From positions 1 through 47,348 of the forward strand of contig JAFDHF010000030.1 in NCBI GenBank assembly GCA_019308905.1: a stretch of 47,348 nucleotides of DNA. Reading direction: 5' to 3'. Positions 1 through 7,513 of this stretch are shown here, piece by piece; the stretch's first letter is position 1; every line of letters starts with the position of its first letter. The stretch comes from Deltaproteobacteria bacterium. Its GTDB lineage: Bacteria; Desulfobacterota; BSN033; WVXP01. The translations under genes and the position numbers were made by a program. The notes beneath the pieces are model-generated. The model was not told where the DNA came from. It did no database searches and worked only from the letters and a program-made list of their open reading frames with translations.

Positions 1-234
1 TATACGGGGGGACTCCCTGAATTCGGTATGTATTTTTGGCCTATCGGGGCGACTGGACCGAACGGAGAAAAACTTGATATTGCTCGCCAGCGAGGGATAG
101 GAATACATAGTGGCCGCTCAGGCCCCCGATCGAGGACGCATGGATGTATTCGAATCAGCGATTATGCAAGTGCTTGCTTGTATGAGGGAACACGCAACGA
201 TCCCCTGACAACGATTACTATTATGGGGCGCTAA
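1..234 (+). CDS. L,D-transpeptidase-like (YkuD/Tlde1-type) domain, C-terminal fragment
   Basis: The frame is open to the left edge of the window, so this is the 3' end of a longer gene; the ATG at 28 is only the first internal Met. The visible 78 residues contain GIGIHSGR followed after nine residues by THGCIRIS (numbering from that Met: His27, His38, Cys40). This matches the His...[S/T]HGC active-site signature of YkuD-type L,D-transpeptidases, which make or cut peptidoglycan cross-links with a catalytic Cys. The domain ends soon after in DPLTTITIMGR. A short YkuD-like domain at the very C-terminus of a longer protein is typical of polymorphic or type VI toxins (Tlde1-like) and RHS tails, but the N-terminal part is out of view. 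The stop codon overlaps the start of the next gene (TAATG). The motif is seen; the toxin role is inferred. Confidence 0.55.
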   Translation, partial: YTGGLPEFGMYFWPIGATGPNGEKLDIARQRGIGIHSGRSGPRSRTHGCIRISDYASACLYEGTRNDPLTTITIMGR

Positions 235-839
235 TGATAGATTCAGTCTGTAGGACACTTTCCTTTGTGTTGGTGACATTATTGCTTGGCTATCAACCCT
301 TATTATCTAACTCATCTATTCCTCATTCCTTACGTTGCGGCCAAGTAGTCAAGCGAATTGGAATATATCCATCACCAAAGGGTCGGTGTGAAGCGTCACT
401 TTCTGTGGATCCAGTGGGAGGTTTCCTGACGTTGTCTATTAGCTCAAGAGCGGCCAAAACCCGTATGTATCTAGTTCGTGACATAACTGGAATAGCCTGG
501 ATTAGTAAACATTATCTAATATATAGTGTGAGCCCTATCTATGGCCAGCCGGGGATCTTCCTGCTTGATTGCCGTTCATTGGAAACCAAGACAATTGTCG
601 GGCCAAGAAACATAAGCAAAGCATATCCAAACGGTAGCGATTATTTCGAGTTGCAGAGTTTTTCGAGGGATTTGAGTGGCACTATATATTTTTATTATGC
701 TCCAGATGTTGATCAGGTGGATTTCGTTCAATTCAGAACAAACGCTTTCTTGTACCAAGTAAACCTGGACGGAACAGAATTTAGCAAGACCCGACAGAAG
801 GAAGAAAGGCCAGAAAAAAAGGAGAGAAAAATACCATGA
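234..839 (+). CDS. hypothetical secreted protein, possible immunity partner
   Basis: This 201-residue protein starts at the ATG of a TAATG overlap with the preceding L,D-transpeptidase-like gene, so the two are translationally coupled. It has an N-terminal hydrophobic segment (about residues 9-24, LSFVLVTLLLGY) that looks like a signal peptide or anchor, then a mostly beta-type region without a motif I recognise, and a highly charged Lys/Glu-rich tail. Codon use is AT-rich compared with the rest of the window. A small exported protein directly behind a peptidoglycan-acting effector is the arrangement expected of a periplasmic immunity protein. That function is inferred from position only. Confidence 0.5.
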   Translation: MIDSVCRTLSFVLVTLLLGYQPLLSNSSIPHSLRCGQVVKRIGIYPSPKGRCEASLSVDPVGGFLTLSISSRAAKTRMYLVRDITGIAWISKHYLIYSVSPIYGQPGIFLLDCRSLETKTIVGPRNISKAYPNGSDYFELQSFSRDLSGTIYFYYAPDVDQVDFVQFRTNAFLYQVNLDGTEFSKTRQKEERPEKKERKIP

Positions 840-1329
840 CGACAAAGAGCAATTCCGTAATCCTGCAAAAGGCGTTCGTCGGGGCGGACATGTGTCAACC
901 CCCATTTTGCGGACCGGACTGGGTTAGAGATTGAGGGGACGTTCGTGCAGGACGTTCAAAACCCAGCGATCAGGTGTTCCATATCCCGCTTTTTCCCCGG
1001 TGCGGCGAAGCGCGTCACGGACGGGTTGGTCTCACCAACTTACCTTGCAACTTCAGCACCTGAATGACTCAACTCCCCGATCCCAGCCCAGCACATCACA
1101 CCCTTAGCACTAACCGCGTTGTTTGTTCGACTACCAGAGAGGAGGAGCTGGCAGGAGATAATGGCCGAAGGGGTGAGCTGTACTCTATTCGAAACCGATC
1201 GCCTATCTGCTGGAGTCTCAAGAGGTTCTTTTTCTCGAGCGCCTCCTCAGGCAAAGTGCCACACCTTTGGGCTCGCTGTGGTTGAAATGCTTTTTCCAAT
1301 AGGTACTACAATCGATCCTCATCTCTCGC
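840..1329. other. 490 bp without a supported gene
   Basis: No open frame here looks like a protein. The stretch lies between the secreted protein and the 3' end of the truncated IS630 transposase. The last part, up to about 1330, should contain the outer end of that insertion element, but I could not identify a matching inverted repeat because the other end is lost. The short segment TGTCAACCCCCATTTTG at about 895 resembles the kind of sequence that ends some insertion elements, but nothing else supports it. Confidence 0.4.
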
Positions 1330-2088
1330 CTAGTGTGCCGTCTCGGAAATACATTGACAAAGTCTTTGGATCTTTTCCAGAATTGAATCAGCGGTTGCCG
1401 TCCAAACAAAGGGTCGACTGTTGAGATTGTAGTGTTGAACAAATTGGTCAAGCTTAGACACCAGCTCTCTGACGCTTTTGAAAGTTCCTCGACGGATGGC
1501 CCTTTGGGTGATGAGGTTGAACCAGATTTCCACCTGATTAAGCCAAGAGGCATAGGTTGGCGTATAGTGAACCTGGTAACGGGGATTAGCCGCCAGCCAA
1601 CGCTTGACTTTGGGATGCTTATGGGTAGCGTAGTTGTCAACCACCAGGTGAATGTCTAAGTCCTTAGGAACGTTGCCATCGATGTGTTTGAGGAACTGCA
1701 GGTATTCTTGATGGCGGTGACGGCGTTTGCAACGGGTGAGAACTTGGCCGGTTGCAATGTCCAAGGCGGCGAACAGCGTCGTGGTGCCATGGCGAACATA
1801 GTCGTGGGTGACTCCCTCGACATAGCCGAGACCCATCGGCAGAAGAGGCTGAGTACGATCGAGGGCTTGGATTTGGCTCTTTTCGTCCACACATAAGACC
1901 ATAGCCTTATCTGGAGGGTTTAGATACAACCCGACGATATCTCGCACCTTCTCCACGAAAAAAGGATCGGTGGAGAGTTTGAAATGACGTTGACGATGGG
2001 GCTGGAGGCCAAAGGCTCTCCAGATGCGATGGACGGTGGGTCGGGACAACTTGGTCTCCTTGGCTATCGAACAGACTTGGCAGACTTG
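1330..2088 (-). pseudogene. IS630-family transposase, N-terminally truncated
   Basis: The minus-strand frame carries the IS630/Tc1-like DDE core in order: a helix-turn-helix (TKLSRPTVHRIWRAFGL), CVDEKSQIQALDRTQ with the first Asp, VVDNYATHKHPKVKRWL with the second Asp, and TPTYASWLNQVEIWF with the catalytic Glu. Only about 240-250 residues remain, against roughly 340 in full family members, so the N-terminal helix-turn-helix region is mostly missing. The frame meets an in-frame stop at 2092-2094, just where homology ends. A TTG at 2049 is the only nearby start. The break coincides with a sequence shared with the REP-associated transposase at the right edge, so a second mobile element may have removed the 5' end. 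Probably inactive. Confidence 0.85.
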
Positions 2089-2089
2089 A

Positions 2090-2109
2090 GGTCAGGTCTT
2101 GAATTATCA
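2090..2109. repeat. copy of a RAYT-associated terminal sequence
   Basis: GGTCAGGTCTTG followed by ATTAT occurs here and again at 46999-47018 beside the REP-associated transposase; 18 of 20 positions agree. It sits exactly where the IS630 transposase loses its N-terminus. GGTCAGGTCTTG-type sequences often flank Y1 REP-associated transposases, so this may be an end or footprint of such an element. Confidence 0.5.
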
Positions 2110-2550
2110 GTTCACCATGAACGTTGATTTAAGAGGTGCTGACCTGAAATTGCCGTGGAAATGCTTTTGCGGGTTGCGCCTTAGCCGGAATGCGACAAGC
2201 CCCCGCAGGGGAAAAAGCAAAGGAGGCCCAACCCGATGAAGAGATTACGACGTTTAGAGGTTACGAATTGAACACCGCCTGGAACCGAAGGTTTTCTGGC
2301 CCACTCCAACCGGAAAGGGTCGAGTCGAAAGACGGGTTTGCCCGACAAGACCTTAATCCTGATGGGTGACTGGTCGAGCAAGGCTGACACCGAAAAGAGC
2401 TAAAGAAACTCCGGCAAAAGTGGAGGTGTTGTTGATTCAGCCCTTGACCCCGTGAGAAGAAACAATCCTCTTGTACAGGGGAAGTCTTTGCTTTTGACAG
2501 GGGCCTCTTGATGGGTGACCCCAACTTTTGCGAACTTTGATAAATAGAAA
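2110..2550. other. about 440 bp without a supported gene
   Basis: Several short frames exist on both strands, but none has a recognisable motif, a convincing ribosome binding site or a protein-like composition. The stretch lies between the broken IS630 copy and the minus-strand terminator, so it is most likely decayed accessory DNA. Confidence 0.4.
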
Positions 2551-2579
2551 AGGCGGTTAGGAATGGATTTCAACCGCCT
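2543..2579 (-). terminator. Rho-independent terminator
   Basis: AGGCGGTT (2551-2558) pairs perfectly with AACCGCCT (2572-2579) across a 13-nt loop. Read on the minus strand the stem is followed by TTTCTATTTA, a T-rich tract. The hairpin begins 5 nt after the stop codon of the small minus-strand membrane protein and is therefore well placed to end its transcript. On the plus strand there is no T-run. Confidence 0.65.
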
Positions 2580-2584
2580 CCTGA

Positions 2585-2870
2585 TCATCTGAAAAAGTTA
2601 TCTACAAGTTTTACAAATGGACGTCTCGCTCGTCCCCCCGTTTTAATTGAAAAAAGACACATGATTCCGAGGATGGCAAGCACGACACCGACGAGTCTCA
2701 CCAAACCGGATCTACTCGTCAGCTGCTTCTCTCCAGGCATATCTGATAATCGGATATTCGCTGTAGAACAATCTAATCCTTTCGGCAACAGATGTGGGCC
2801 GCAAACATACGTATGCTCCGACACAAGAGATTAAGATGCTAGCCAGACGTAAGAGGTTTTTGTCAATCAT
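2585..2870 (-). pseudogene. small two-helix membrane protein, frameshifted
   Basis: Two overlapping minus-strand frames together make one sensible protein of about 95 residues. The first starts at ATG 2870 (MIDKNLLRLASILIS) and has a membrane helix followed by a short amphipathic segment (AERIRLFYSEYPIIRYA). The second continues from GEKQLTSRSGLVRLVG with a second helix (VRLVGVVLAILGIMCLFSI) and ends at 2585. The join lies near 2733-2737, where one extra base shifts the frame; the first frame stops at 2712. The terminator directly downstream supports it having been a real gene. I do not recognise the family. The frameshift could be real decay or a sequencing error. Confidence 0.5.
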
Positions 2871-3005
2871 GGTTTCGCTCGTCAAGATTAGTGTGACCAG
2901 TAGGTAATGTTATGGGACACCCCTATGTCAACGCCCCCTCGCTCCCAGCCAGTCATAGGCCCGGGGATAAACGGGACGTGTGGTATCTTGATGCCTCCGC
3001 CGATC

Positions 3006-3445
3006 TTAACTCCGCATCTCGAATTCTTTTAGCCCAAAGGGATCGATCAAATTAATTGGATCACTTTGGGCATAGCCATATAGATCGCTATCGCCACCTC
3101 TAAACGCTATAGGATCTTTTGCGGTCCATCTTCCGATGTCGGGGTCATAGTCACGGAAGCCGAACCGCACAAGGGCGGTCTCTGGATCGCACAGCCCTCC
3201 AGCAAAGCCAAATGGTATTTCGAACGGCGGATTTGTATCATTGATTATGTTCCCGAAGGAGTCATAGTCAACCCGCCCGAAGGAGTCATAGTCAACCCGC
3301 TTGACGACGTTTCCAGAGGCATCCGCACCGACCCTCAGCGAACCGACCCGGTCGTAGGCGAGATAGTGGGTAACGTTGCATCGGCAAGCTCCTCCGGGAC
3401 AATTGGACTCGAGACTCGAAGAATAAATCTCTGTTTTTGAGACAA
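3006..3445 (-). pseudogene. RHS repeat-associated core domain remnant
   Basis: Read on the minus strand, the frame gives THYLAYDRVGSLRV, then FGFAGGLCDPETALVRFG, FRDYDPDIGRWTAKDP, LYGYAQSDPINLIDPFGL and a stop at 3006. This is the conserved C-terminal RHS-core signature that precedes the variable toxin tail in RHS/YD-repeat proteins. Only about 145 residues of a protein normally well over 1000 long are present, there is no YD-repeat region upstream, and the sequence ends seven residues after the DPFGL motif, so there is no toxin tail. No start codon fits. It is an orphan fragment, not joined to the L,D-transpeptidase-like domain at the left edge, which is on the other strand. Confidence 0.75.
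3252..3299. repeat. 24-bp perfect tandem duplication inside the RHS remnant
   Basis: The 24-bp unit beginning CCCGAAGGAGTCATAG occurs twice without a gap (3252-3275 and 3276-3299). It duplicates the peptide VDYDSFGR/N in frame, adding eight residues to a conserved part of the RHS core. The two copies are identical, so the duplication is recent relative to the divergence of the fragment. Confidence 0.85.
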
Positions 3446-3704
3446 AGCACCTTTGACAAAGAGGGATGGAACTTAAGTAACTGCAGTTACAAGGTAAACC
3501 GAGACAACGATCAAGACCAGAGTCGTCCCTTTGTTTTTGTTTCTTTTTTGGGGAAGTCCACTTGCCTGGAGTGTGCCGATGTGGTATTTCTTCCGTGGGG
3601 TTGGGTCTCCTGCTTTCTTACTTTCAACCGTTTGTCGAATTGTGGCTGAGGCTCAACCCTAAAACTGCCTTTACGGCAAGTCGATCATGTTACGTGGGAT
3701 AGAT

Positions 3705-4937
3705 ATGATAAACACACTATCAAGAGGAATCGGGTTTTTCTTAAGGCAGAAGCGGGATTGGAAAGTCTCTATGGCGCGAACGTCCTTGAGTCTTTTCTTC
3801 TACCGGATGGTTCTTCCGTATATGTCCGTCTATACCAGGGCATTGGGTGCCACCGGGACGGAGTTGGGGATTGTCAATAGCGTGGGAATGGCAACCGGCG
3901 GTTTGGTGGGACCGTTTACAGGATGGATGATTGACAAGATCGGTGTCAAGAAGATCTACCTAGTGGGTATCCTTATCCTTGCTATGTCGTATCTCGTCTA
4001 CGGCGCAGCCCAAGGTTGGCGCATTATTATTGTCGCCATGATAGCGTACTGGGTCGGATTCGGGGTCAGCGGCCACACCTGTGCCGTGATTTGCGGCAAC
4101 TCTCTGGCAAGTGAGGACCGTGCCACGGCAATGAGTCTCTGTGAAACTTTTGCCGCAGGCATACTGGGAATTACAGCCCCCATGATCGGAGCCTGGCTGG
4201 TGACGGTCTTTGGGGGAGTGAATGTCAGCGGAATCAGGCCTCTGTTCTTCGTCAGTTTTGCAGGCGTCGTGGCGACGTTTTTTCTCATACTCACCCGCCT
4301 CTCAAATAGCAGATGGACGGCCGAGGGCGAAACCGGGTCGGGTTTTCTCAAGGATTTTTCCGAAGTATTCAAAAAGGGACACAACCTGAAGAAATGGCTC
4401 GTCATCAGCTCTGTTAGCGACTTGCCGTGGTTTATGGTGGTTCCCTTTACTCAGCCCTTCGCCCATGAGATCAAAGGAGCGGACCAGTACATACTCGGTG
4501 CGATGGTCACCGGTTTTGCGGTGATCCCTCTTATAGTCGGGATTCCGGCCGGCAGGTTGGCCGACAGGATCGGGCGCAAGAAGGTGATCTATCTTATGAT
4601 CCCGTTTATATGGGCTTCGAGCCTGTTGCTCATCTATGCTCCGAATTCTCTCCTTTTGGTGACGGCCGGCGTCTTGCAAGGCTTCATGTACACGAATTCG
4701 GTCATCACTGGTGCCATGACCTTCGAACTAGTTCCTGCAGAGCGAATGGGCAGATGGCTCGGGATCGTACGCCTCTGCAGGCTGTTGCTGGGTGCAGGGG
4801 GAGTCTATCTAGGAGGGGTGATCTGGGACGTTCTTGGCCCCCAGTTCGTTTTTCTCTCTGTTATCGTGCTCGACGTACTTGTCCGCATCCCGCTGCTGGC
4901 AGGGATGCCCGAGACCTTGGGGTTGAAGGTAAAATGA
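3705..4937 (+). CDS. MFS transporter
   Basis: A polytopic membrane protein of about 410 residues with the size and hydrophobic pattern of a 12-helix major facilitator. The loop between helices 2 and 3 reads GWMIDKIGVKK, and the equivalent loop in the second half reads GRLADRIGRKK, a good MFS motif A. Substrate cannot be told from sequence. ATG 3705 is preferred because GGGA precedes it; an in-frame ATG at 3687 lacks any ribosome binding site. It is the first intact gene after the decayed accessory zone and ends 11 bp from the convergent DUF2007 gene. Confidence 0.85.
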   Translation: MINTLSRGIGFFLRQKRDWKVSMARTSLSLFFYRMVLPYMSVYTRALGATGTELGIVNSVGMATGGLVGPFTGWMIDKIGVKKIYLVGILILAMSYLVYGAAQGWRIIIVAMIAYWVGFGVSGHTCAVICGNSLASEDRATAMSLCETFAAGILGITAPMIGAWLVTVFGGVNVSGIRPLFFVSFAGVVATFFLILTRLSNSRWTAEGETGSGFLKDFSEVFKKGHNLKKWLVISSVSDLPWFMVVPFTQPFAHEIKGADQYILGAMVTGFAVIPLIVGIPAGRLADRIGRKKVIYLMIPFIWASSLLLIYAPNSLLLVTAGVLQGFMYTNSVITGAMTFELVPAERMGRWLGIVRLCRLLLGAGGVYLGGVIWDVLGPQFVFLSVIVLDVLVRIPLLAGMPETLGLKVK

Positions 4938-4948
4938 ACCGGTGGCGC

Positions 4949-5257
4949 TCAGTCTGCTCCTTGTTTTTTGATTCCCGGCTTCGGCCCACCGGGTTCTGGA
5001 TCCTCGGTTCCAAAATCCTTTTCCAGGGTTTCGATGATCCCCCTAGCCCTTTCCACGAATTCATCGGGCACCATGACTGAGGCCCAACCCTTTTGAGGGA
5101 TGTACAGCCCATCATACGCAGTATCCGAATATCTCCGGATCAGAAAGGGAATCCCCTCCTTTTCCAGGACTTGGGAGACCATGTCCTCCTCGAATTTGTT
5201 GGCAACTGTCCCAGCCTTGGACATCCTCCAGTGTTCGATGTCAGTTTTGTCGGCCAT
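4949..5257 (-). CDS. DUF2007-type small protein
   Basis: A 102-residue cytosolic protein whose centre (EKEGIPFLIRRYSDTAYDG ... GWASVMVPDEFVERARGII) matches the DUF2007 fold: a beta-alpha-beta unit in which an 'older' and a 'newer' strand flank a helix of the ACT-like type, found in small proteins called putative signal transducers. No catalytic residues are evident. It is preceded by AAGGCGAG and follows the TPR protein by 40 bp on the same strand, so the two probably form a short operon. The function of the family is not established. Confidence 0.65.
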   Translation of the reverse strand: MADKTDIEHWRMSKAGTVANKFEEDMVSQVLEKEGIPFLIRRYSDTAYDGLYIPQKGWASVMVPDEFVERARGIIETLEKDFGTEDPEPGGPKPGIKKQGAD

Positions 5258-5297
5258 GGCTCGCCTTTCTTGCAGGAATTCCGGATGCTCGCCTCGT

Positions 5298-5927
5298 TCA
5301 TTCCTCTTCCAGCAGGGCTGCCAGCCTGTGGGTGGCCTTTTGAGCCTGATCGGTGTCCGGGTAATGCTCGATCACCTTCTGGAATTCCCGGATGGCATCC
5401 TTCCTGTGCAGGTTGTTCCAGTAACCTGAGAATTCGTTGTGGAAGACCTCTCCCTTCCTGAACTGAGCCTCTGCCGCCAGCTCGGAGCCGGGATAAGAGG
5501 CTATTATTTCATCGTAGATCTTCAGAGCCCGCGTGAGGGCCGGGGGGATCTCCTCTCCTCCACCGAACTGGCCATACTCCCAGAGAGAGTTCAGATAGAG
5601 GTCTGCAAGACCGAATTGAAAATCGATGAACTCCTGGAATCGTGACTTCTGCCCCCGGGTCAGCCTGATTGCCCTCTTGTAAGCCTCCTCGCATGCCTGC
5701 AGGTCCCCCGCCTTCTCGCAGGCCAGGATATATGCCCTGAGCTGGTTCGTGTCCATACCCTCAAGGCTTTTCTTTTCAAAGAAACGCGGGGCAACCCGTG
5801 GTTCTGTCTTGCCTGCACGAGGTTGCTCGGAACGCTCTCTTGCGATCCAGATCCAGAGAGAGACCACCAGGACCACGGCTGCCGAGACGCCCACGATGCT
5901 CCATCTGACTATTTTGGCCTTATCCAT
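5298..5927 (-). CDS. membrane-anchored TPR protein
   Basis: The preferred start is ATG 5927 because AGGAG lies five bases before it; a longer frame reaching 6041 has no such signal and no plausible N-terminus. The 209-residue product has one N-terminal membrane helix (VRWSIVGVSAAVVLVVSLWIWI, cut short here in function as an anchor) and a periplasmic or external region with TPR-like helical hairpins: ALKIYDEIIASYPGSELAAEA and AIREFQKVIEHYPDTDQAQKA are clear repeat units of the YbgF/YfiO style. Such proteins are assembly scaffolds. No partner is visible except the DUF2007 gene downstream. Confidence 0.7.
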   Translation of the reverse strand: MDKAKIVRWSIVGVSAAVVLVVSLWIWIARERSEQPRAGKTEPRVAPRFFEKKSLEGMDTNQLRAYILACEKAGDLQACEEAYKRAIRLTRGQKSRFQEFIDFQFGLADLYLNSLWEYGQFGGGEEIPPALTRALKIYDEIIASYPGSELAAEAQFRKGEVFHNEFSGYWNNLHRKDAIREFQKVIEHYPDTDQAQKATHRLAALLEEE

Positions 5928-6062
5928 GCAGCTCCTGAAATCCTTCTGCCGCCGATTTACAAGCGCCCCTCCACACGTCAAGGAGTCAATAGAATCTAAC
6001 AGATCTGCCCCGCTTTTCAAAGCCCCTGACGCCGTCCTCATTTACTCGCCCCGGCGTCCACC

Positions 6063-6090
6063 TTGACAACGCCCGCACCGGACCTATATG
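6063..6090 (+). promoter_or_regulatory. possible sigma-70 promoter
   Basis: TTGACA at 6063-6068 is followed after 16 nt by TATATG (6085-6090), four of six matches to the -10 consensus. It lies 140 bp before the asparaginase-type gene and is the only promoter-like pair in that gap. Confidence 0.4.
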
Positions 6091-6229
6091 GTAGGAATAT
6101 CGCCTCCAAGGATAGAGGGACGTTTCCTCTGTGCGGAGCGATTGAACCAGGATGGGACGGTGGAGAGTGGGTCGGACAGGATCGTTCACCTTCTCCCCTG
6201 TCGAACCCTTGCTTAGGAGCTAGAAAGGG

Positions 6230-7258
6230 ATGCAGAGAAATCCCCGGCCGGTAGCAGAGGTGCTCCGCGGCGGGCTGGTCGAGAGCGTCCACAGGGGCTC
6301 GGTGGCTGTAGTCGATAGAGAGGGTAGGCTTCGTTTTTTCCACGGGGATCCGGATTTTGCCGCCATTATGCGATCCTGCGCAAAACCTTTTCAGGCGCTC
6401 CCCATGGTCTTATCGGGTGCTGCAGACAGGTTCGGCCTGACGGACAGGGAGATCGCCATCACCACGGGATCGATCAGCGGCCAGGACTTCCAAGAGGAGA
6501 CGGTCCGAGCCATCCTGGGCAAGATCGGCCTCGATGAATCCTCATTGCAGTGCGGAACCCACAGGCCTTTCCATGTTCCCACGGCGAAGAGGCTGGACAG
6601 AGAGGGGAAGAAGGCGGGTCCTCTTCGCAACAGCTGTGCGGGAAAACATGCGGGGATGCTGGGTACATGTGTTTTCAACGGATGGCCTTTGGAGACATAT
6701 ATGGAACTCGGCCACCCCCTCCAGCAATGGGTTCTGGAGAGGGTTTCCTTTTTTGCAGGGGTCCCAGAAGAGAGGATTCCGGTGAGTATCGACGGATGCG
6801 GTCTTCCCACCTTTCAGGTTCCCCTGAGGAATCTGGCCTGGGCATTCGCGAGGTTGACCGGCACCGAGGATCCGGCGGTTCTCCGCATCATGGAGTGTGC
6901 CCGGAGATACCCCGAGATGATCGCCGGTGAGAATCGGATCTGCACGGACCTGATCAGGGTTTCCCGGGGCAGGGTCTTCGGCAAGGTCGGTGGCGAGGCG
7001 GTTTACGGCATCAGCCTGTTTGAGAAGGGATGGGGGGTCGCCATCAAGATAGAAGACGGGAGCCTTCGAGCTATGCCGCCCGTCGTGGTGGAGACTCTGG
7101 CGAAGCTAGGTGTTCTCGGCCAGGAGGAACTGAACGAGCTTGAGCAATACCATCACCCCAGGGTGACAAACCACCGGGGGGAGATTGTCGGGGAAGTCAG
7201 GCCGACCTTCGATCTCACAAAAGCCGATGGATCCCAGGAAAAGATCGCTCCTCAATGA
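6230..7258 (+). CDS. asparaginase II family protein (PF06089 type)
   Basis: A 342-residue cytosolic protein with the motifs of the Rhizobium-type asparaginase II family, which hydrolyses L-asparagine to aspartate and ammonia and is unrelated to the E. coli enzymes. Visible elements are MRSCAKPFQALP (Ser49, Lys52), NSCAGKHAGML (Cys136) and SIDGCGLPTFQVPL with a second Cys, the last two corresponding to the metal-binding cysteines of the family. The usual SHSGE segment reads SISGQ (Ser81 kept, His replaced by Ile), a deviation near the active site. The start is supported by TAGGAG 12 bp upstream. It stands alone between divergent or convergent neighbours. Possibly an asparaginase, or a relative with another amide substrate. 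Confidence 0.8.
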   Translation: MQRNPRPVAEVLRGGLVESVHRGSVAVVDREGRLRFFHGDPDFAAIMRSCAKPFQALPMVLSGAADRFGLTDREIAITTGSISGQDFQEETVRAILGKIGLDESSLQCGTHRPFHVPTAKRLDREGKKAGPLRNSCAGKHAGMLGTCVFNGWPLETYMELGHPLQQWVLERVSFFAGVPEERIPVSIDGCGLPTFQVPLRNLAWAFARLTGTEDPAVLRIMECARRYPEMIAGENRICTDLIRVSRGRVFGKVGGEAVYGISLFEKGWGVAIKIEDGSLRAMPPVVVETLAKLGVLGQEELNELEQYHHPRVTNHRGEIVGEVRPTFDLTKADGSQEKIAPQ

Positions 7259-7513
7259 GAATGACGACCTGTCGTTAAGGGGGAAAAATCCGGCTCGAAC
7301 GGCCCGGGCGCCTCGACCGAACAGCCCAAATCGCAACTCATAGCCCGGTCTATTGCCGGCCTCGCACTCTCTTTGCTCCTTCAGAAGAAGGGCCTCCATG
7401 TTTCTTGACGTACCTTCTCCTTGTCTCCTTCGGGTTCTGACGACATGCCTCGAGAGAACAGGTCTCCATCGATTTCGCCCATAACCAGAATCGCTTCAGG
7501 ATTCTCTCCGGAT

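Noticed and set aside
893-917. TGTCAACCCCCATTTTG as the end of a further insertion element
   Set aside because: Only a resemblance; no second end, target duplication or transposase fragment supports it.
1-3445. The left-edge L,D-transpeptidase domain and the RHS core being parts of one gene
   Set aside because: They are on opposite strands and separated by an IS630 remnant, so a single gene is not supported without assuming an inversion.
3437-3649. A 70-codon plus-strand frame before the first MFS gene
   Set aside because: No homology that I recognise and it overlaps the start of the RHS remnant on the other strand; its composition is not protein-like.
7106-7399. A 97-codon minus-strand frame overlapping the end of the asparaginase-type gene
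   Set aside because: No motif, no clear ribosome binding site, and composition typical of a shadow frame; the overlap with a real gene makes it unlikely.
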